A stretch of 64,000 bases of DNA from Cryptomeria japonica (lineage: Eukaryota; Streptophyta; Pinopsida; Cupressales; Cupressaceae). Each line of letters begins with the position of its first letter. The first letter of the stretch is position 1. Below the pieces are notes generated by a model, which was not told the origin of the DNA, did not search any database, and worked only from the letters and a program-made list of their open reading frames with translations. Positions 32,155-44,109 of the stretch are shown in pieces. Both the position numbers and the translations under genes were made by a program. The stretch is taken from assembly GCF_030272615.1 (NCBI RefSeq), contig NC_081415.1, positions 101,784,796 to 101,848,795 on the forward strand. The letters are read 5' to 3'.

Positions 32155-33550
32155 TGTGGTGGAATAACACACAAAAACACAAGAAATTGTTAGTTTTAAT
32201 CAACCAAAAACTAGTCTAAGCAGGCATATCAAAAGAGACACCAAAAACATGAAGAAATATTTAACTAGGAAAGTAAATATAACGAGACATCTCCAAATGC
32301 CTCCTAACATGCTCTTAGCTCCTTCTCCTTTGTTCCTCTCTTCTCCAAGTTCCAAATTAGTGTAGCTCTCAGCAGCTTTTTGCACTATGGATGCTTATGG
32401 AGGTTCAAGATTGAAATGTTTACTCTAAAATGCTATGCAAATGTGAATAAAAGCTTAATATTAGATGCTGTGATGCTAAAATGATTTATTTTAGGCCAAA
32501 ATAACAATATTTTAGTGATTTATGTTAAATGCTCTCTAAAATTCTCTATAACTTAGATGCATAGAAGTTTTCAAGATTTGGATTATGAGGAAATGGACTC
32601 TATTTATAGGAAAAAAAATGGAGCAATGGATGGTTGAGATTGAGTAATCTCAACAAGGGTCAGGATTGAATGATATTCAATCTATGTGAGGGCTTTCAAC
32701 CCAATCTCAAGATGACAAGTGTCCATATGAGATAGGTTGAGAGGAGAGGGAATAATCATTAAATGCTTGACATGACCTGAGAGTTAATTTGGGAGTTAAG
32801 GTCAAGGTTAAGTTGAATGAATAAATTCTTTATTCAAAGAATAAAACTTTTATCCAATGGATAAACTCTTGTGCAAAGGCAAGAGGGATAACCAAGGTCA
32901 AAGCAATAAATGTTTGAGGAGACACATGAGTACAAGTTGAATTAACTATAAATGGTTATGTAAGAGCCATTAATGGTCATGTAAGAGCCATTAGTGGTTT
33001 GGAAGACTTTAGGGGTTTGTTTGTTGAACATATAAAGCATTAAATGCTTTTCAAAGACTTTGGAGTCTTTGAGAAGTGACTTAAAGTTGTTTAGGAATGT
33101 GACAATAATTAGGGGATGGATTAGGTTAATTAGGAAGGGTTTAGAAGAATCTAGAAGGGGGTTTAGGAATACAAGTGGATTTGGTGGGTGAGGGAAAAAT
33201 ATGATTTTAATTAAAATAAAATTCATTTATTTCAATAAATGTGTGCAAGTTGCATTTGTAGGAAAATGCAAGTGGGGGGGTTTATGATTTAAATAAATGT
33301 TTTATTTAATTTATTTAAAAGAGGAAAAAGGGGATTAAATGAAATAAATATGATTTATTCATTTAATTGATTTGTGAATTTGGTATAATGAATTAATTAA
33401 AATTAATTCAATAATTTATTTAATTAATAGTAGAATGTTTGAAGATGAATTAATTAAATATTAGTTTAATTAACTAGTGGCTAGTGAGTTTTTAATCAAA
33501 TAAATAAGAAATATTAATTTAATTAAACTAGACAAATTTATGTAACTACA
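32155..33550 (-). repeat. Element F 3' LTR
   Basis: 1396 bp. On the minus strand it begins TGTAGTTACATAAATTTG at 33550, next to the purine tract, and ends ..TTCCACCACA at 32155. A TATA box (CTATAAATAGAG on the minus strand) lies near 32600. AT-rich ATTTAAATAAA-type modules fill 33290-33540. Large blocks are shared with the LTRs at 37105 and 47029 and with the solo LTR at 58977. Confidence 0.88.
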
Positions 33551-33565
33551 TTTGCCCCTCTTTGA
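33551..33565 (-). promoter_or_regulatory. Element F polypurine tract
   Basis: Minus-strand TCAAAGAGGGGCAAA abuts the LTR start. The nested 37105 element has the same tract. Confidence 0.9.
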
Positions 33566-34084
33566 GATGGTGTGGTTTATCACGTCATTTCAAAGAAAGA
33601 AAAATAGGTGTGAAGAAATGCCTCATAAAATGTTGATTTAATGGGTGGTATGCCCCCTCAAAAGATGGGCCGAATTTTTTTTGAAAAATCGGGCGATCTC
33701 TCGGAAAAGAATGAAAATTGGCAGGGTAATAGAAGAGAAGAAGTTAGCAATGTTAGTGAAAAATAGAAGAAATCAGAGATAAAATGGAGAAATGGGAGGC
33801 TTGGGAAGTTCATGGGGACCTCAACGGTGAGCGCAGGAAAATGAGAGTTACGGCGAATGGTTTATATGGGGAGAAAGGGGTGAAAACAGGCTCATTTATA
33901 TCTGTGACCATAGTGAAATTGTAGCTCTAATCGTGACTTTCTGGAAGAGCAAGGAGCAGCCAGGATGTCGGTTCCCATAGTAGAGCACCGATTAGAGCGG
34001 GTCCGATGATTCCAATGGCTAGATGACTACGAACCAGTGGTATGTGAATTTGAATTTTTGAATTTAATGCATTTTTGATGTATT
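33566..34084. other. Element F spacer before the repeat array
   Basis: Purine-rich non-coding sequence that includes TGCCCCCTCAAAAGATGGGC, GGGCGATCTCTCGGAAAAG and many GAGAAATGG words. A similar TGCCCCCTCGGGAG...GATCTCTCG block occurs at the same place in the 37105 element. No coding domain is seen. Confidence 0.5.
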
Positions 34085-34395
34085 TTTAGCTAGGTCCAAG
34101 TTGAGTCGAGACAATAGCACTAGAACTTTGTTTTGGCGCTTTTGTCAATTGAATTAGCACTATTGTGCCCCAATGGCACTATTATGTAGTCGTTTTAGTG
34201 CTTCGGCAAAGATTAATGCTATTGCATACCTGTTTGAGCGCTATTGCTGTTAAGTAGTGCTATTGCATAGCTAATGTAGCGCTTTTGTGATTTAAGCACT
34301 TTTGCATAGTTTATTGAGCACTTTTGTTAGGGTTTTAGCGCTTGTGTGAGGAAATAGCGCTTTTGTGTGTAAGATAGCGCTGTTGTGCAGAAAAT
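34085..34395 (+). repeat. Array of AGCGCTTTTGTG-like words
   Basis: More than a dozen degenerate copies of (T)AGCGCTTTTGTG or AGCACTATTGTG at spacings of roughly 15-35 bases. Similar ATGCGCTAA words form two arrays in the nested 37105 element. Confidence 0.8.
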
Positions 34396-34624
34396 AGATG
34401 CCCCAGTGTGATTGAACAAGAATCTCCAGATGCCAATGATGGATAGATGGAGATGTGGGGTGAGAGTTATTTTGAACCATAGAATCCTTGATGAGACTTA
34501 GGTCATTAGGATAAATGTCTATTGAAGTCTAGGTGTGCCATGATTGCTTACCTGTTGAGACCCGAAGATACTTGATCAGAGTATCTATTGATAGTCTAGG
34601 TTTAAACTTAAGAAAATTTGAAAC
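34396..34624. other. Spacer upstream of the PMD gene
   Basis: Unique-looking sequence between the AGCGC array and the PMD remnant. It would be the promoter side of the PMD gene. No TATA box is convincing. Confidence 0.4.
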
Positions 34625-36480
34625 AAAACAACTGGTGATGAAGGTTGATGCACTTGTGTAGGAGGATCTTCACATCTTATAGTTGTGTGAGAGGCATCCC
34701 ACCACACAGGGGCTGCGCGATCAGTTGATAGAGGTCGAGGTGGATTGTATTTTAGTGACTGGCCTGTATGATATGATGTATATGCCCAGGAATTGGATGA
34801 ATCACAGTTTGATGACAGCATTGGTAGAGCACTGGCATAGTGAGACATACACATTTCACTTGGTGCAAGGGGAGATGACTGTGACACTATAGGATGTATG
34901 GCACATCCTACATATTCCCATTCGAGGTGAGCCAGTGACATATGACAAAGCGTGGGGGACCCTAGTGGTGCAGAGATTTTTTGATGAGGACATCTTTATT
35001 GATGATGGTTCGATAGCCTGGGAGGATATAGCCATTTTGTACGAGCCATTACTAGCAGTGCTATCAAGTATTGTGGGGGGACTATTGTGCCTAGATCGAC
35101 AATCACATGGACTTGTTGTTTGTTGGGGGTAGGTGATTGAGCAGATGATGGCAGAGGGGACCCAGTTTGCATGGGGACCATGCATGCTAGTGCACTTATA
35201 TCAGGAGTTGCATGAGGTAGTATACCGAGGGAGGGGCTCATTAGTAATGGGAGTCACACTGCTGCATATTTGGGCGTGGGAGCACTTACCAGTTACCCGA
35301 CCAATTAGTCTAAGATTTCGGGGCAGTCAACTAGCCATATGTATATATGTATAGCGGTATGATGAGTCAGTCCCACCTGGGGAAGTTAGAGTGGTGGCGG
35401 CTGGCACTGGATGATCTAAATGCAGTGATTTGGAGACAGTATATTGAGTGTGAGCCCTGGGAGGATGATGCGGAGGCATTTCCGTAAGTGTTTATGACCT
35501 GATTCCTCATTGGTAGGACAACCTACCATGTGGAGAGACAGTTGCCTAGCAGAGTTTTGAGATAGTTTGGATGGCGACAGGGGTTGCCTAGGGGATCGGG
35601 AGAGTATGCCAAGGTAGTCCGAGAGAGGTACACATGGGGGCCAGTATTACCTTATGATCAGGCATTAGCAGAGTTTTAGATGCTATAGGTGAGACCATGG
35701 GAAATATGACTAAGGATGGTAGATGCAGGGGTGTCAAAGGAGTATACGTAGTATATGGCGGCACATTTGATTCCTCAGATATTAGATCCGAAAGAGCCGA
35801 TTCCAAATTTTGAGGAGGATAGGGGATAGATATGGAGGAGGAGAGGAGGTCGAGGACCAAGAGTAGATGGATGAGGGAGAGGGGATGGTGGTGATGGAGG
35901 AGGAGGAGGAGGGGGGATGGTGGAGGTGGTGATGGTGGTCAAGTTCAGTAGAGAGGGAGAGGTGGTTTTCCATTGTGGATATAACAAGGACCTTTTGATG
36001 TAGGGAGGAGTTAGATTAGGTGGGAGAGGTATGGGGAAGAGGTAGGTACCAATGGATAGAGGGGAGGGAGCCGCTGGAGAGGGAGCTACAGGTGAGGCAC
36101 TTATGGATACAGGGGAGGGAGCCACTGGAGATCTTCGGGATCATATGATATTACATTTGCAGACTTGACCTACAACAGTCGAGACATAATTGGAGGATCT
36201 AGAGGCAGAGGTTGCAGCTAGAGATGTGCAGCAGTTTGCACGAGAGTCAGAGCTGACTGTAGTGCTCCAGGAGAGGGATGATGCGGTGGAGAGATTAGCA
36301 GAGTTGCATGAGAGAGTCTGGGTTGGAGTAGGAGCACAGGGTCCTATTCGGGAGGTGATGAGGGAGATCCGGCAAGCACAGGCTGAGATAGAGTATTGGT
36401 GGAGGTTATATGAGTAGGTGGTGCCAGCTACTCAATGAGAACTGAGCTATTCACAGATGCGGTAGGCTAGATCAAAGCAG
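34625..36480 (+). pseudogene. Antisense plant-mobile-domain gene of element F
   Basis: Plus-strand (antisense to F) remnant of a PMD protein. The domain runs in order: MTALVEHWHSETYTFHL, VQGEMTVTL, DVWHILHIPIRGEPVTYDKAWG, a stretch ending LLCLDRQSHGLVV, EGTQFAWGPCMLVHLYQELH, IWAWEHLPVTRP, then after a frame change WRLALDDLNAVIW, IECEPWEDDAEAFP, RTTYHVERQLPSRVLR, YTWGPVLPYDQALAEF and HLIPQILDPKEPIPNFEED. An acidic, Gly-rich tail and a coiled coil (36190-36417, EDLEAEVAARDVQQFARES and on) follow. Most stops sit where CAG or CGA codons would be expected. PMD proteins of the MAIN family act in the nucleus. Gypsy-borne copies are captured relatives whose role in the element is not known to me. Confidence 0.85.
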
Positions 36481-37104
36481 TCTTAGAGGATGCAAAGTAG
36501 TGGGGGTGTGATGGGTCCTCTACGGAGAGATAGGTCAGGTGGTGTAGGAGATAGTAAGGGTTTGATGGGTCCTCCACAGAGAGATAGGTCAGATGGTGCA
36601 GGGACTTGTGGGGGAGCAGGTGGTGATGGTGGTGCAGCATTTGGTTAGAGTGGCATCTGAGAGAGCATTTTGAATGCATGTTTTATATTGTCATTGTGGA
36701 CTGTACCTTGGATGGCTCTTGGTAGCCAATTTTTTTGGACTTCATTGTACTCTGAGATATGAGATGATATATATGAGGAGATCCCATATTTTGTGATGAT
36801 ATGCATGTTGATATGTATGGAGTTTATGCTTAATGGTGATTTCATGATTTATGCTTAGATGGATACTTGTTCTTTGCTATATGTATGTGTTTATGAGATG
36901 ATTCCTATATGCATGTTTTATGATGATTTATTCTTACATGATGTCTATATGCATGTTGTATGATGTTGGATGCTAACATGTGGGTGCGGATTGATATATG
37001 TGTGCATTGATGTTTTTGGGATAGAATGCCTGATGTATGTAATGCGATGATGGTTATGTATGCATAATAAAATGATGATATAGATAGTATTTTGTACTTG
37101 ATAT
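36481..37104. other. Element F region downstream of PMD
   Basis: Contains a duplicated Gly/Val-rich stretch (GGTCCTC...GAGAGATAGGTCAG, twice near 36510-36600), then AT-rich sequence with GATGATATG and TGCATGTTTTATGATG words. Probably PMD 3' untranslated region. It ends at the target duplication GATAT (37100-37104). Confidence 0.5.
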
Positions 37105-38524
37105 TGTATGTCAAAAATGTGGTATCAACCTGCAAGAGGAGAAAACAATTCAAACACACACATGAAACATTGCATTAGAGGTTAGAAATCCAAACAAAGC
37201 AAGTTAAAAAGAATCTAAACTCTTTAATATCGTTCCATGCTCCTCTATCTCCAAGGATCTTCAAGATTCAAGGTGGCTCTCAGCTTGGAAGAGCACTTGA
37301 TTCTTTAAGATGACAACCTAAAGAACGAGATTAAAATGATTCTAAGATCTAAATGGAATGCAACCAAGATCCTAGTGATGATTTAGATATGAAACTAGAT
37401 GATGATAGGATGCAAGATATTGATATGAAGCTTGAACTAGTATGAAAATGATACTAAGATGAAGCTAACATGATATATTTAAGATTACAATGCTATCAAA
37501 ATGATCTAACATGCTATTCTATCAAAGAGAGATAATATGCTTAATATTATGAGACTATAAGTTTGATGCACAAAGACTTGATCTTTTTTGAAGAAGGAAT
37601 GGGCTCTATTTATAGGGAAAATAGGGCAATGGATGGTCAAGATTGGATAATCTTAACAAGGGCCAAGATTAAAAGTTGGGAATCCATGTTTGCATTTGGC
37701 ACCAATGAAATGGTGACAAATGTCAACATAAGATTGGTTGAGAAAAGGGGTTGGAGACATTCAATGCCTAATAAGACCTCATGGTTATCTAGAGGGTAAG
37801 GGTCAAGCTTAAGTTAGGATTACCCATTGGATTAAGAGTTAATCCAAGGATAAACTCTTGTGCAAATGATTAAGAGATAATCATGGTCAAAGCATTAAAG
37901 GCTTGATGAGACCCTTGGGTTGGATGAAGGTTAAGTTAGGCAAAAAGTCTCTAACCATGTAAGACGGTTGAATTAACCATTAATGGTTTGGGAGACTTTG
38001 GAAAATTAAGTGGTTGAAGACTTGAAGCCTTTAATGGTTATCAAAGACTTTGAGGTTTTGAGAAGTGACCTCCCTTTGCTTAGGGATGTGACAAATTTTA
38101 GAAGATGGGTTAGGCTAATTAGAAGAGATTAGAAGAGTCTAGAAGAAATTAGGAAGGGGTTTAGGAAGGCAAGTGGGAGATGTAGGATTTCGCAAGTGGA
38201 TGGAGGGATAATAGGATTTAATTGAAATAAAGTTAATTTAATTCAATTTGGTTGTAATTTGGGGAAATTAAATAAATTAGATTTATTTAATTTAGGATAA
38301 TTATTTAATTAAATTTGAATTTAATTAAAAGTGGATAGAAGGGATTTAATTAAATAAAATGATTTATTCATGAAATGGTATAGTGAATTTAATTTAAATA
38401 AATTGAGTAATTTACTTAATTTAAATAGAAGGATATGGGTGAGTCAATTAAATTAGATTTAATAAAATAGAGAAATGAACATAAAATATTCATTTAGGAA
38501 TATGGTCATTTTTATATGTCTACA
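37105..38524 (-). repeat. 3' LTR of the 11.3 kb element
   Basis: 1420 bp, TG...CA ends (minus-strand start TGTAGACATAT). TATA box CTATAAATAG on the minus strand at about 37605-37614. AT-rich TTTAATTAAAT modules near 38220-38470. Confidence 0.95.
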
Positions 38525-38539
38525 TTTTGCCCCTCTTTG
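38525..38539 (-). promoter_or_regulatory. Polypurine tract of the 11.3 kb element
   Basis: Minus-strand CAAAGAGGGGCAAAA directly next to the LTR. Confidence 0.92.
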
Positions 38540-38970
38540 AAGTCACGTGTGTGCACATGTTGATTCAAAGAAAATTTGTCGGATATGCTATCAAAATTTG
38601 ATCGATATGATGTTGTGGATATGAAAAATTGATTTGATATGAAAAGTCAATATGATGTTGTGGATATGAAAAATTGATTTAATATGAAAAGTCGATATGA
38701 TGCCCCAGATTTGATGAGCGATATTGATGATGCCCCAGATATGAAGAATTGATTTGATATGAAAATTTGATATGAAATTGATGTTGAGATTTGATATGAT
38801 AATGCCCCCTCGGGAGATTGTTCATGCACACAAGGCATGAATGATCTCTCGAAAGAAGAAGAATGTTGTTTGAAAGATAGAAGAGTAGATAGTGATGACA
38901 TGCATGGGTTTGATAAGATTGATTAGATTGATTGGATTGAGATTAAGATTGATCAGATTAAGATCAAGTC

Positions 38971-39430
38971 TGGTTTTAGGTATGACACCTCCTATATAAG
39001 ACATGGATGATCGAGCATCTAGTTTCAGGAATGATACCACCTGTATAAGATATGGATGATCAAGCATCTGGTTTCAAGAATGATACCGCCTATATAAGAT
39101 ATGGATGATTGAGCATCTGGTTTTAGGAATGATACTGCCTATATAAGATATGGATGATTGAGCGTCTGGTTTCAGGAATGATACCGCCTGTATAAGACAT
39201 GAATGATCGAGTGTCTGGTTTCAAGAACGATATATCTTGTATAAGACTGATCAAAATGCCTAGTTTCAGGAATGATATATCTTGTATAAGAGCTAATCAA
39301 AATATCTGGTTTCAAGAATGATATATCTTGTATAAGAGCTGATCAAAACATCTAGTTTCAGGAACGATATATCCTGTATAAGAGCTGATCAAAACATCTA
39401 GTTTTAGGAAAGATACATCCTGTATAAGAC
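38971..39430. repeat. Tandem array of 45-51 bp units
   Basis: About ten degenerate units of the form GGTTTCAGGAATGATACC..CTATATAAGA..ATGGATGATCGAGCATCT. Later units shorten to about 45 bp. Two further copies of the core (TCTGGTTTCAAAGA...TATAAGAC) stand at 40885-41100. Confidence 0.9.
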
Positions 39431-39610
39431 ATGATAGAAGATAGTTTGGAAGAATGATAGAAGATAGTTTGGAAGAATGATGAAGATAGTTTAGAAGAAT
39501 GATAGAAGATAGTTTGGAAGAACGATAGAAGATAATTTGGAAGAATGATGAAGATAGTTTAGAAGAATGATAGAAGATAGGTTGGAAGAATGATAGAAGA
39601 TATGAAAGTG
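39431..39610. repeat. Tandem array of about 25 bp units
   Basis: Seven or eight units of GATAGAAGATAGTTTGGAAGAAT, some missing a few bases. Confidence 0.9.
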
Positions 39611-40879
39611 AAGAAAGATTCCATGATGGTGTGATAGATATGCATGTGGGGGATGCAATGATGAATGATGAATGATATGGATTATGTTTTGATCTAAGAT
39701 TTTATGAGGTTGATTTGATGCTTAGATAATAATGCTCTTGATTTTGATTATGTTGTGAATGTACGATTCATGATAAGAAAAATGTGATGATGCATTGCTT
39801 TGATTTATGAGATGTGAGATGTATCTTGAAAATGAGATGTATGATAATGATGTGAAAATAAATGAAAGATTAAAATGATATGCAACTTAATGCAAGATTA
39901 AGATGATAATGATGTGTAGCTAATGCAAAGCTTAATATGCATTCTCGTTCTCAATGTTGCCATCTATTATGATCAAAGTGCCAATGCTTCCTTTGTTTGC
40001 ATCATCAAGCCTTGATTTGTTGAAAGTTGATACAAGCATCATGGTATAATTGAACCATAATTACCTGAGTATAGCTTACATGGATTTTGATATTGCAAGA
40101 TGACACAAGCATCGAGGTATAATTGAACCAAGATGACCTGAGTGTTGCTTGTGTAAATAGACAAGAGTTAACCTTTGTCTCATACAAATCCGAAATGTCC
40201 TCGGCGATATGCCACCTAATTGCTTCATAGGACAAAGTTGCATGATAAAAGACTTCACTCATAGATAGAAGACAAATAAAACATCACATTCCTTCCTTGC
40301 TTCTCTAGTCGTAAGACATCCTTGAGTCACTTAGGAGATATGATAAGCAAAAATTAACAACCATAAGTAAGCATGCATGCTATTTGGAATGTATTCTTGT
40401 CAATTAAAACATCTTGCAAATAGATCTTTGTTTAGTTGAAATCAGTTCAAGTCTGTGATGTTTGGCCTTCTTGCATTGTCATTTGTCATTTGTTGGTTGT
40501 TTTGATCCTTGTTGTCTTGCTACATGTTTGGTCTGATGTTGAAAACCTTGAAGGTGAAATGCCCCAAGCGAGGTCAAGATTTTTCCCCTTGTTGTTGATA
40601 CTAATTTGATATGGATATGTACACTGATTACCAAGCCATGGTGGGACATTATTTGGATAATTGTTTCAGATAAACCAAGGACAGTGACTACACTAAGTAT
40701 GTCCAAGATTGATAAGCATTTGTGAATTTCTGGTGATGCCTCAGATGGGTGGATATGATATGTACAATATGATTTGTGAAACATGTATTTCCATCAATTG
40801 ATAAAGATAAGGCTTACTAGAACAAAACCCAGCAGTCATACTGATTGATGTCATTGTTATGATTTGGTTGATGATTGAT

Positions 40880-41105
40880 AAGAATGTCTGGTTTCAAAGA
40901 GTGAGTACCTCATATAAGACTGATCTGTTTGGTTTTGAGTGTACCTATCCTTGTATAAGACATGTTGATGTTGATGTTGATAGATGGATTGATTATCAAG
41001 ACTCAATCATTGATAGGAATGTCTGGTTTCAAAGAGCGAGTACCCCGTATAAGACCGATCTGTCTGGTTTCGAGTGTACCTATCCCTATACAAGACATGT
41101 TTGAT
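40880..41105. repeat. Two-unit repeat related to the 45-51 bp array
   Basis: Two units of about 120 bp, each with AATGTCTGGTTTCAAAGAG, TATAAGAC, GAGTGTACCTATCC and CAAGACATG or TAAGACATG. Confidence 0.8.
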
Positions 41106-41249
41106 GTTGATGTTGATTTTGAGTAATGAATTGATTAACAAGACATGTGATAAGTTTGATTGCAGACTTTGAGAGTTTTCCTATTGTTGATCTGATTTGA
41201 TGGATGGTCCATGTGTTCATGCTTTGATTTTATTTTTTTTTTGATTTTG

Positions 41250-41350
41250 TCGATTTTAAGTTTTTGGATATTTTGATTTTTTTGAGTTTTTTGAATATTT
41301 TGATTTTTTTTTGAGTTTTTGGATATTTTGATTTTTTTGAGTTTTTGGAT
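41250..41350. repeat. T-rich minisatellite
   Basis: Repeats of TTTTTTGAGTTTTTGGATATTTTGA with variable T runs. Confidence 0.85.
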
Positions 41351-41499
41351 TAGAAGAAAGATGTATTTGGTTTCCCCAATGTATATCAAGACAAGGAATA
41401 GATGAATGGATGACTGAACCATTGAGGTGGAAATAGATTTGTTGTCCATAGTTTTGATCAAGATCAAGGATGAAAAAGGGGATATGGATAGAGATAGGA

Positions 41500-41790
41500 T
41501 ATAGATAGCATTGGATGATGGAAGCAATGAATAGATAGGATAGATAGATATGAATTAGAGTGAAGAAAGATTGTAGAAAGAATTGGATGATAGAAGTTAT
41601 GAATAGATAGGATAAGGGATATGGATTAGAGTGAAGCAAGATTGTAGAAAGAATGGGATGATAGAAGAAATGAATAGATAGGATAAGGGATATGGATTAA
41701 ACTAAAGCAAGATTGTAGAAAGAATTGAATGATAGAAGATATGAATAGATAGGATAAGGGATATGGATTAGAGGACATGGGAGATATGGT
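41500..41790. repeat. Tandem repeat of about 75 bp
   Basis: About four units containing GATTGTAGAAAGAATTGGATG, ATGAATAGATAGGATAAGGG and ATATGGATTAGAGTGAAG. Confidence 0.85.
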
Positions 41791-42943
41791 AGGAAGAATA
41801 GAGTGGATGAACTTTGCCCCCAAGCATAGAGGTTTCCATTTGCAAAGAGGTGATATGTAAGATTGTCACAGTAGTTAGCACCACCTGAATAAGTGTTTCT
41901 AATCTTTTCAAAGATAGAGACCCAACCCACACTTAGAACCTCTAGAAAATTCAACTAAACATTTCTAGCAACTAGGAAGTAGACTCAAAAGGGAAGAAGA
42001 ATCTCAAACTGGATCAAGGTACTTATTCTTTGATTACCCATGTGTGTGCAAGTGGGTTCATTCTGGCTCATATGATCATTGTAATCTTTAGAATCCAACA
42101 TGGTGAGCTACATGAGTTACCTTGACTTCAAAAGCATCCTGGATAGAGCCTCGCTGCCTACGAGCGTCCATAGCCCCGACAAGGTTATCGTTGTAATCTC
42201 ACAAATATTGCTCCATTTCCAGCCAGGCATCCATAGCCCCAATGGAGTTACTTGCATGTTCCCATAGCCAATCATTTTGATATTGCTTTTCTTGATATGC
42301 ACTTCCTTGCTCATTCTTTTGATATTTCTTTTTCTCTTTATTTTTCTTGCATTGGCTTGTAAGTGATGAAACTTACATGGGTCTGATAATTACAGTGGCG
42401 CTGAAGCAAGATTTTAGATTTTTCACTAGCCATGTCTTCAATTTAAGAGATCACAATGATTTAGAGTAATCGATTAAGTGTATGAGATATAGTAATCAAA
42501 AGATGTCAGTACCAAGATACGATAAGTGGTTCTTTTCTGGATTGAGTGTGTATCCCAACCAAAGAAAATGTTAAAGAGGAACAACCTCAGATTCTGAAGC
42601 ATTTCATGAATAGATATCTAAGAAAAGGACTGAACATTAGATTCGAGCATGGGCAAGTATGTGACAAAATGACACAAAATGCCTATTTCACAGATGAAGG
42701 ATTTATGCAAAGGATTGAATGAAAGGGATGGAAGGATAGAAAAGAGGTGTTGGATAATAGATAGAATGTTTGAAGATTTGTGCAAGGATAGATAGAAATG
42801 TTTTCAGGATGAGTGTTGGTACTTGAGAAGTGATGAAGAGATGGAGGAAAATTGAATTTTGGAACAGAAGGACCCTAAATAGATAGAGAAAATGATAGAA
42901 GAATAGTTTTGGAAAGATGTTTAGATAGAGGGTTGAAAGAATT

Positions 42944-43441
42944 TCAAAGATGTGCTCCTCGTTGATCTTTCTTATGGATCATTTGAGGTGATGGATTGGT
43001 GGATGGAGGGAGGTAAGGACCCAAGATGGATGAAAGGGATGGAGAGTTTGATTGTGGAATGAAAGGACCTAAGGTAGATTTAGAAGAAGAAGAGTTTGAC
43101 TTTGGATTGAAAGGACCTAAGATAGATTTGTAGGATGAAGAGATTGACTTTGGAATGAAAGGACCTAAGATAGATTTGGAGGATGAAGAGATTCCTTGAT
43201 CTTGATCTTGACTTGGAGTAGGATCATTTGAGTTTGTGCTTTTCTCTTGATTTTGAATTAGAATAGTGGAGGATATGGAAGGAATATCATGATTTTGATT
43301 AAGAGATGGATGTTGAATGGGACTCTGCTCTTGAGATGAAAGGGGATCATCGTGGATGGAATACCAAAAGATTAGGGGATCATCATAAGATTCTTGATAG
43401 GTGGGATCTTGATCGAAGATGGGATCAGATTGGGAAGTCAT
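42944..43441 (-). CDS. Ser/Pro-rich ORF with 17-residue repeats
   Basis: A 165-codon frame, the longest in the interior of the 11.3 kb element and in its sense orientation. The N-terminus is acidic and Gln/Asp-rich (MTSQSDPIFDQDPTYQESYD). The C-terminal half is about five copies of a 17-residue unit based on SSSKSILGPFIPKSI, ending in a basic tail. It has no known domain, no membrane segment and no signal peptide. The repeats are also tandem at DNA level (43000-43200), so the open frame may be a by-product of a 51 bp repeat. Expression is unproven. Confidence 0.45.
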   Translation of the reverse strand: MTSQSDPIFDQDPTYQESYDDPLIFWYSIHDDPLSSQEQSPIQHPSLNQNHDIPSISSTILIQNQEKSTNSNDPTPSQDQDQGISSSSKSILGPFIPKSISSSYKSILGPFNPKSNSSSSKSTLGPFIPQSNSPSLSSILGPYLPPSTNPSPQMIHKKDQRGAHL

Positions 43442-44109
43442 GATATTGTGATCTTGATTTATGTTAGGACTTATTTCCTTTGACTGGGTTTCCTTTTTTT
43501 TTGGTTTGATGATGAATGGTCATACGAATGATAAAAGTTGATGTTTTTGATAGTTTGACTTAGAGAAATTTACTCCTATTGATAAGGGTCTTAGGACTAG
43601 GTTGTCTCTTCTTTAACTTAGTTTTTTGATAAAGACTTGTTCATCTCAAAATATGAGGAGTTGTCATAGACGAATGATCAATGGTTTCCTTTGATGTTTG
43701 GATTGAGATACTTCATTTGGAAACTTAAGCTACTTTTATCAAATGAAGGTTTAGATGCCCCCTCATGACAAAGTGTGTCAAATGATATGGATAAAGTCTC
43801 CCGATATGGAAACTTGATTTGACAACTTAAGGTTTAAACTTGGTATGTTGTTTGATAGAATCCTTTAGATGATGGAACTTTTGATCAAGGTGATGATAAT
43901 ACCTGATTTTGATAGGATAAAGTCTTATCTGTAGCTAGTTTTGGATTTGACAACTTTTGTTCTAAGACTGACTTGTTTGATTTGGAAATGATTTCTCTGG
44001 TGTTTTGATTTGATTTCTTGTGATCACGTTTGATATTGGACCTGAAAGGATACTCAAGAAGTTTGAAAACTTTTTCTAGAAAGGCTTGTTTTTCTCTCTG
44101 GTTTTCTGA

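Noticed and set aside
32155-33550. Solo LTR
   Set aside because: The right side continues into a purine tract and F internal sequence, and the bases flanking the two ends (GAACC and TTTGC) do not match, so it is the 3' LTR of a longer element.
35775-36125. Ser/Pro/His-rich minus-strand ORF
   Set aside because: Antisense of the Gly/Glu-rich tail of the F PMD gene.
38971-39430. CRISPR-like array
   Set aside because: Units are head-to-tail degenerate repeats without unique spacers, in a plant LTR element.
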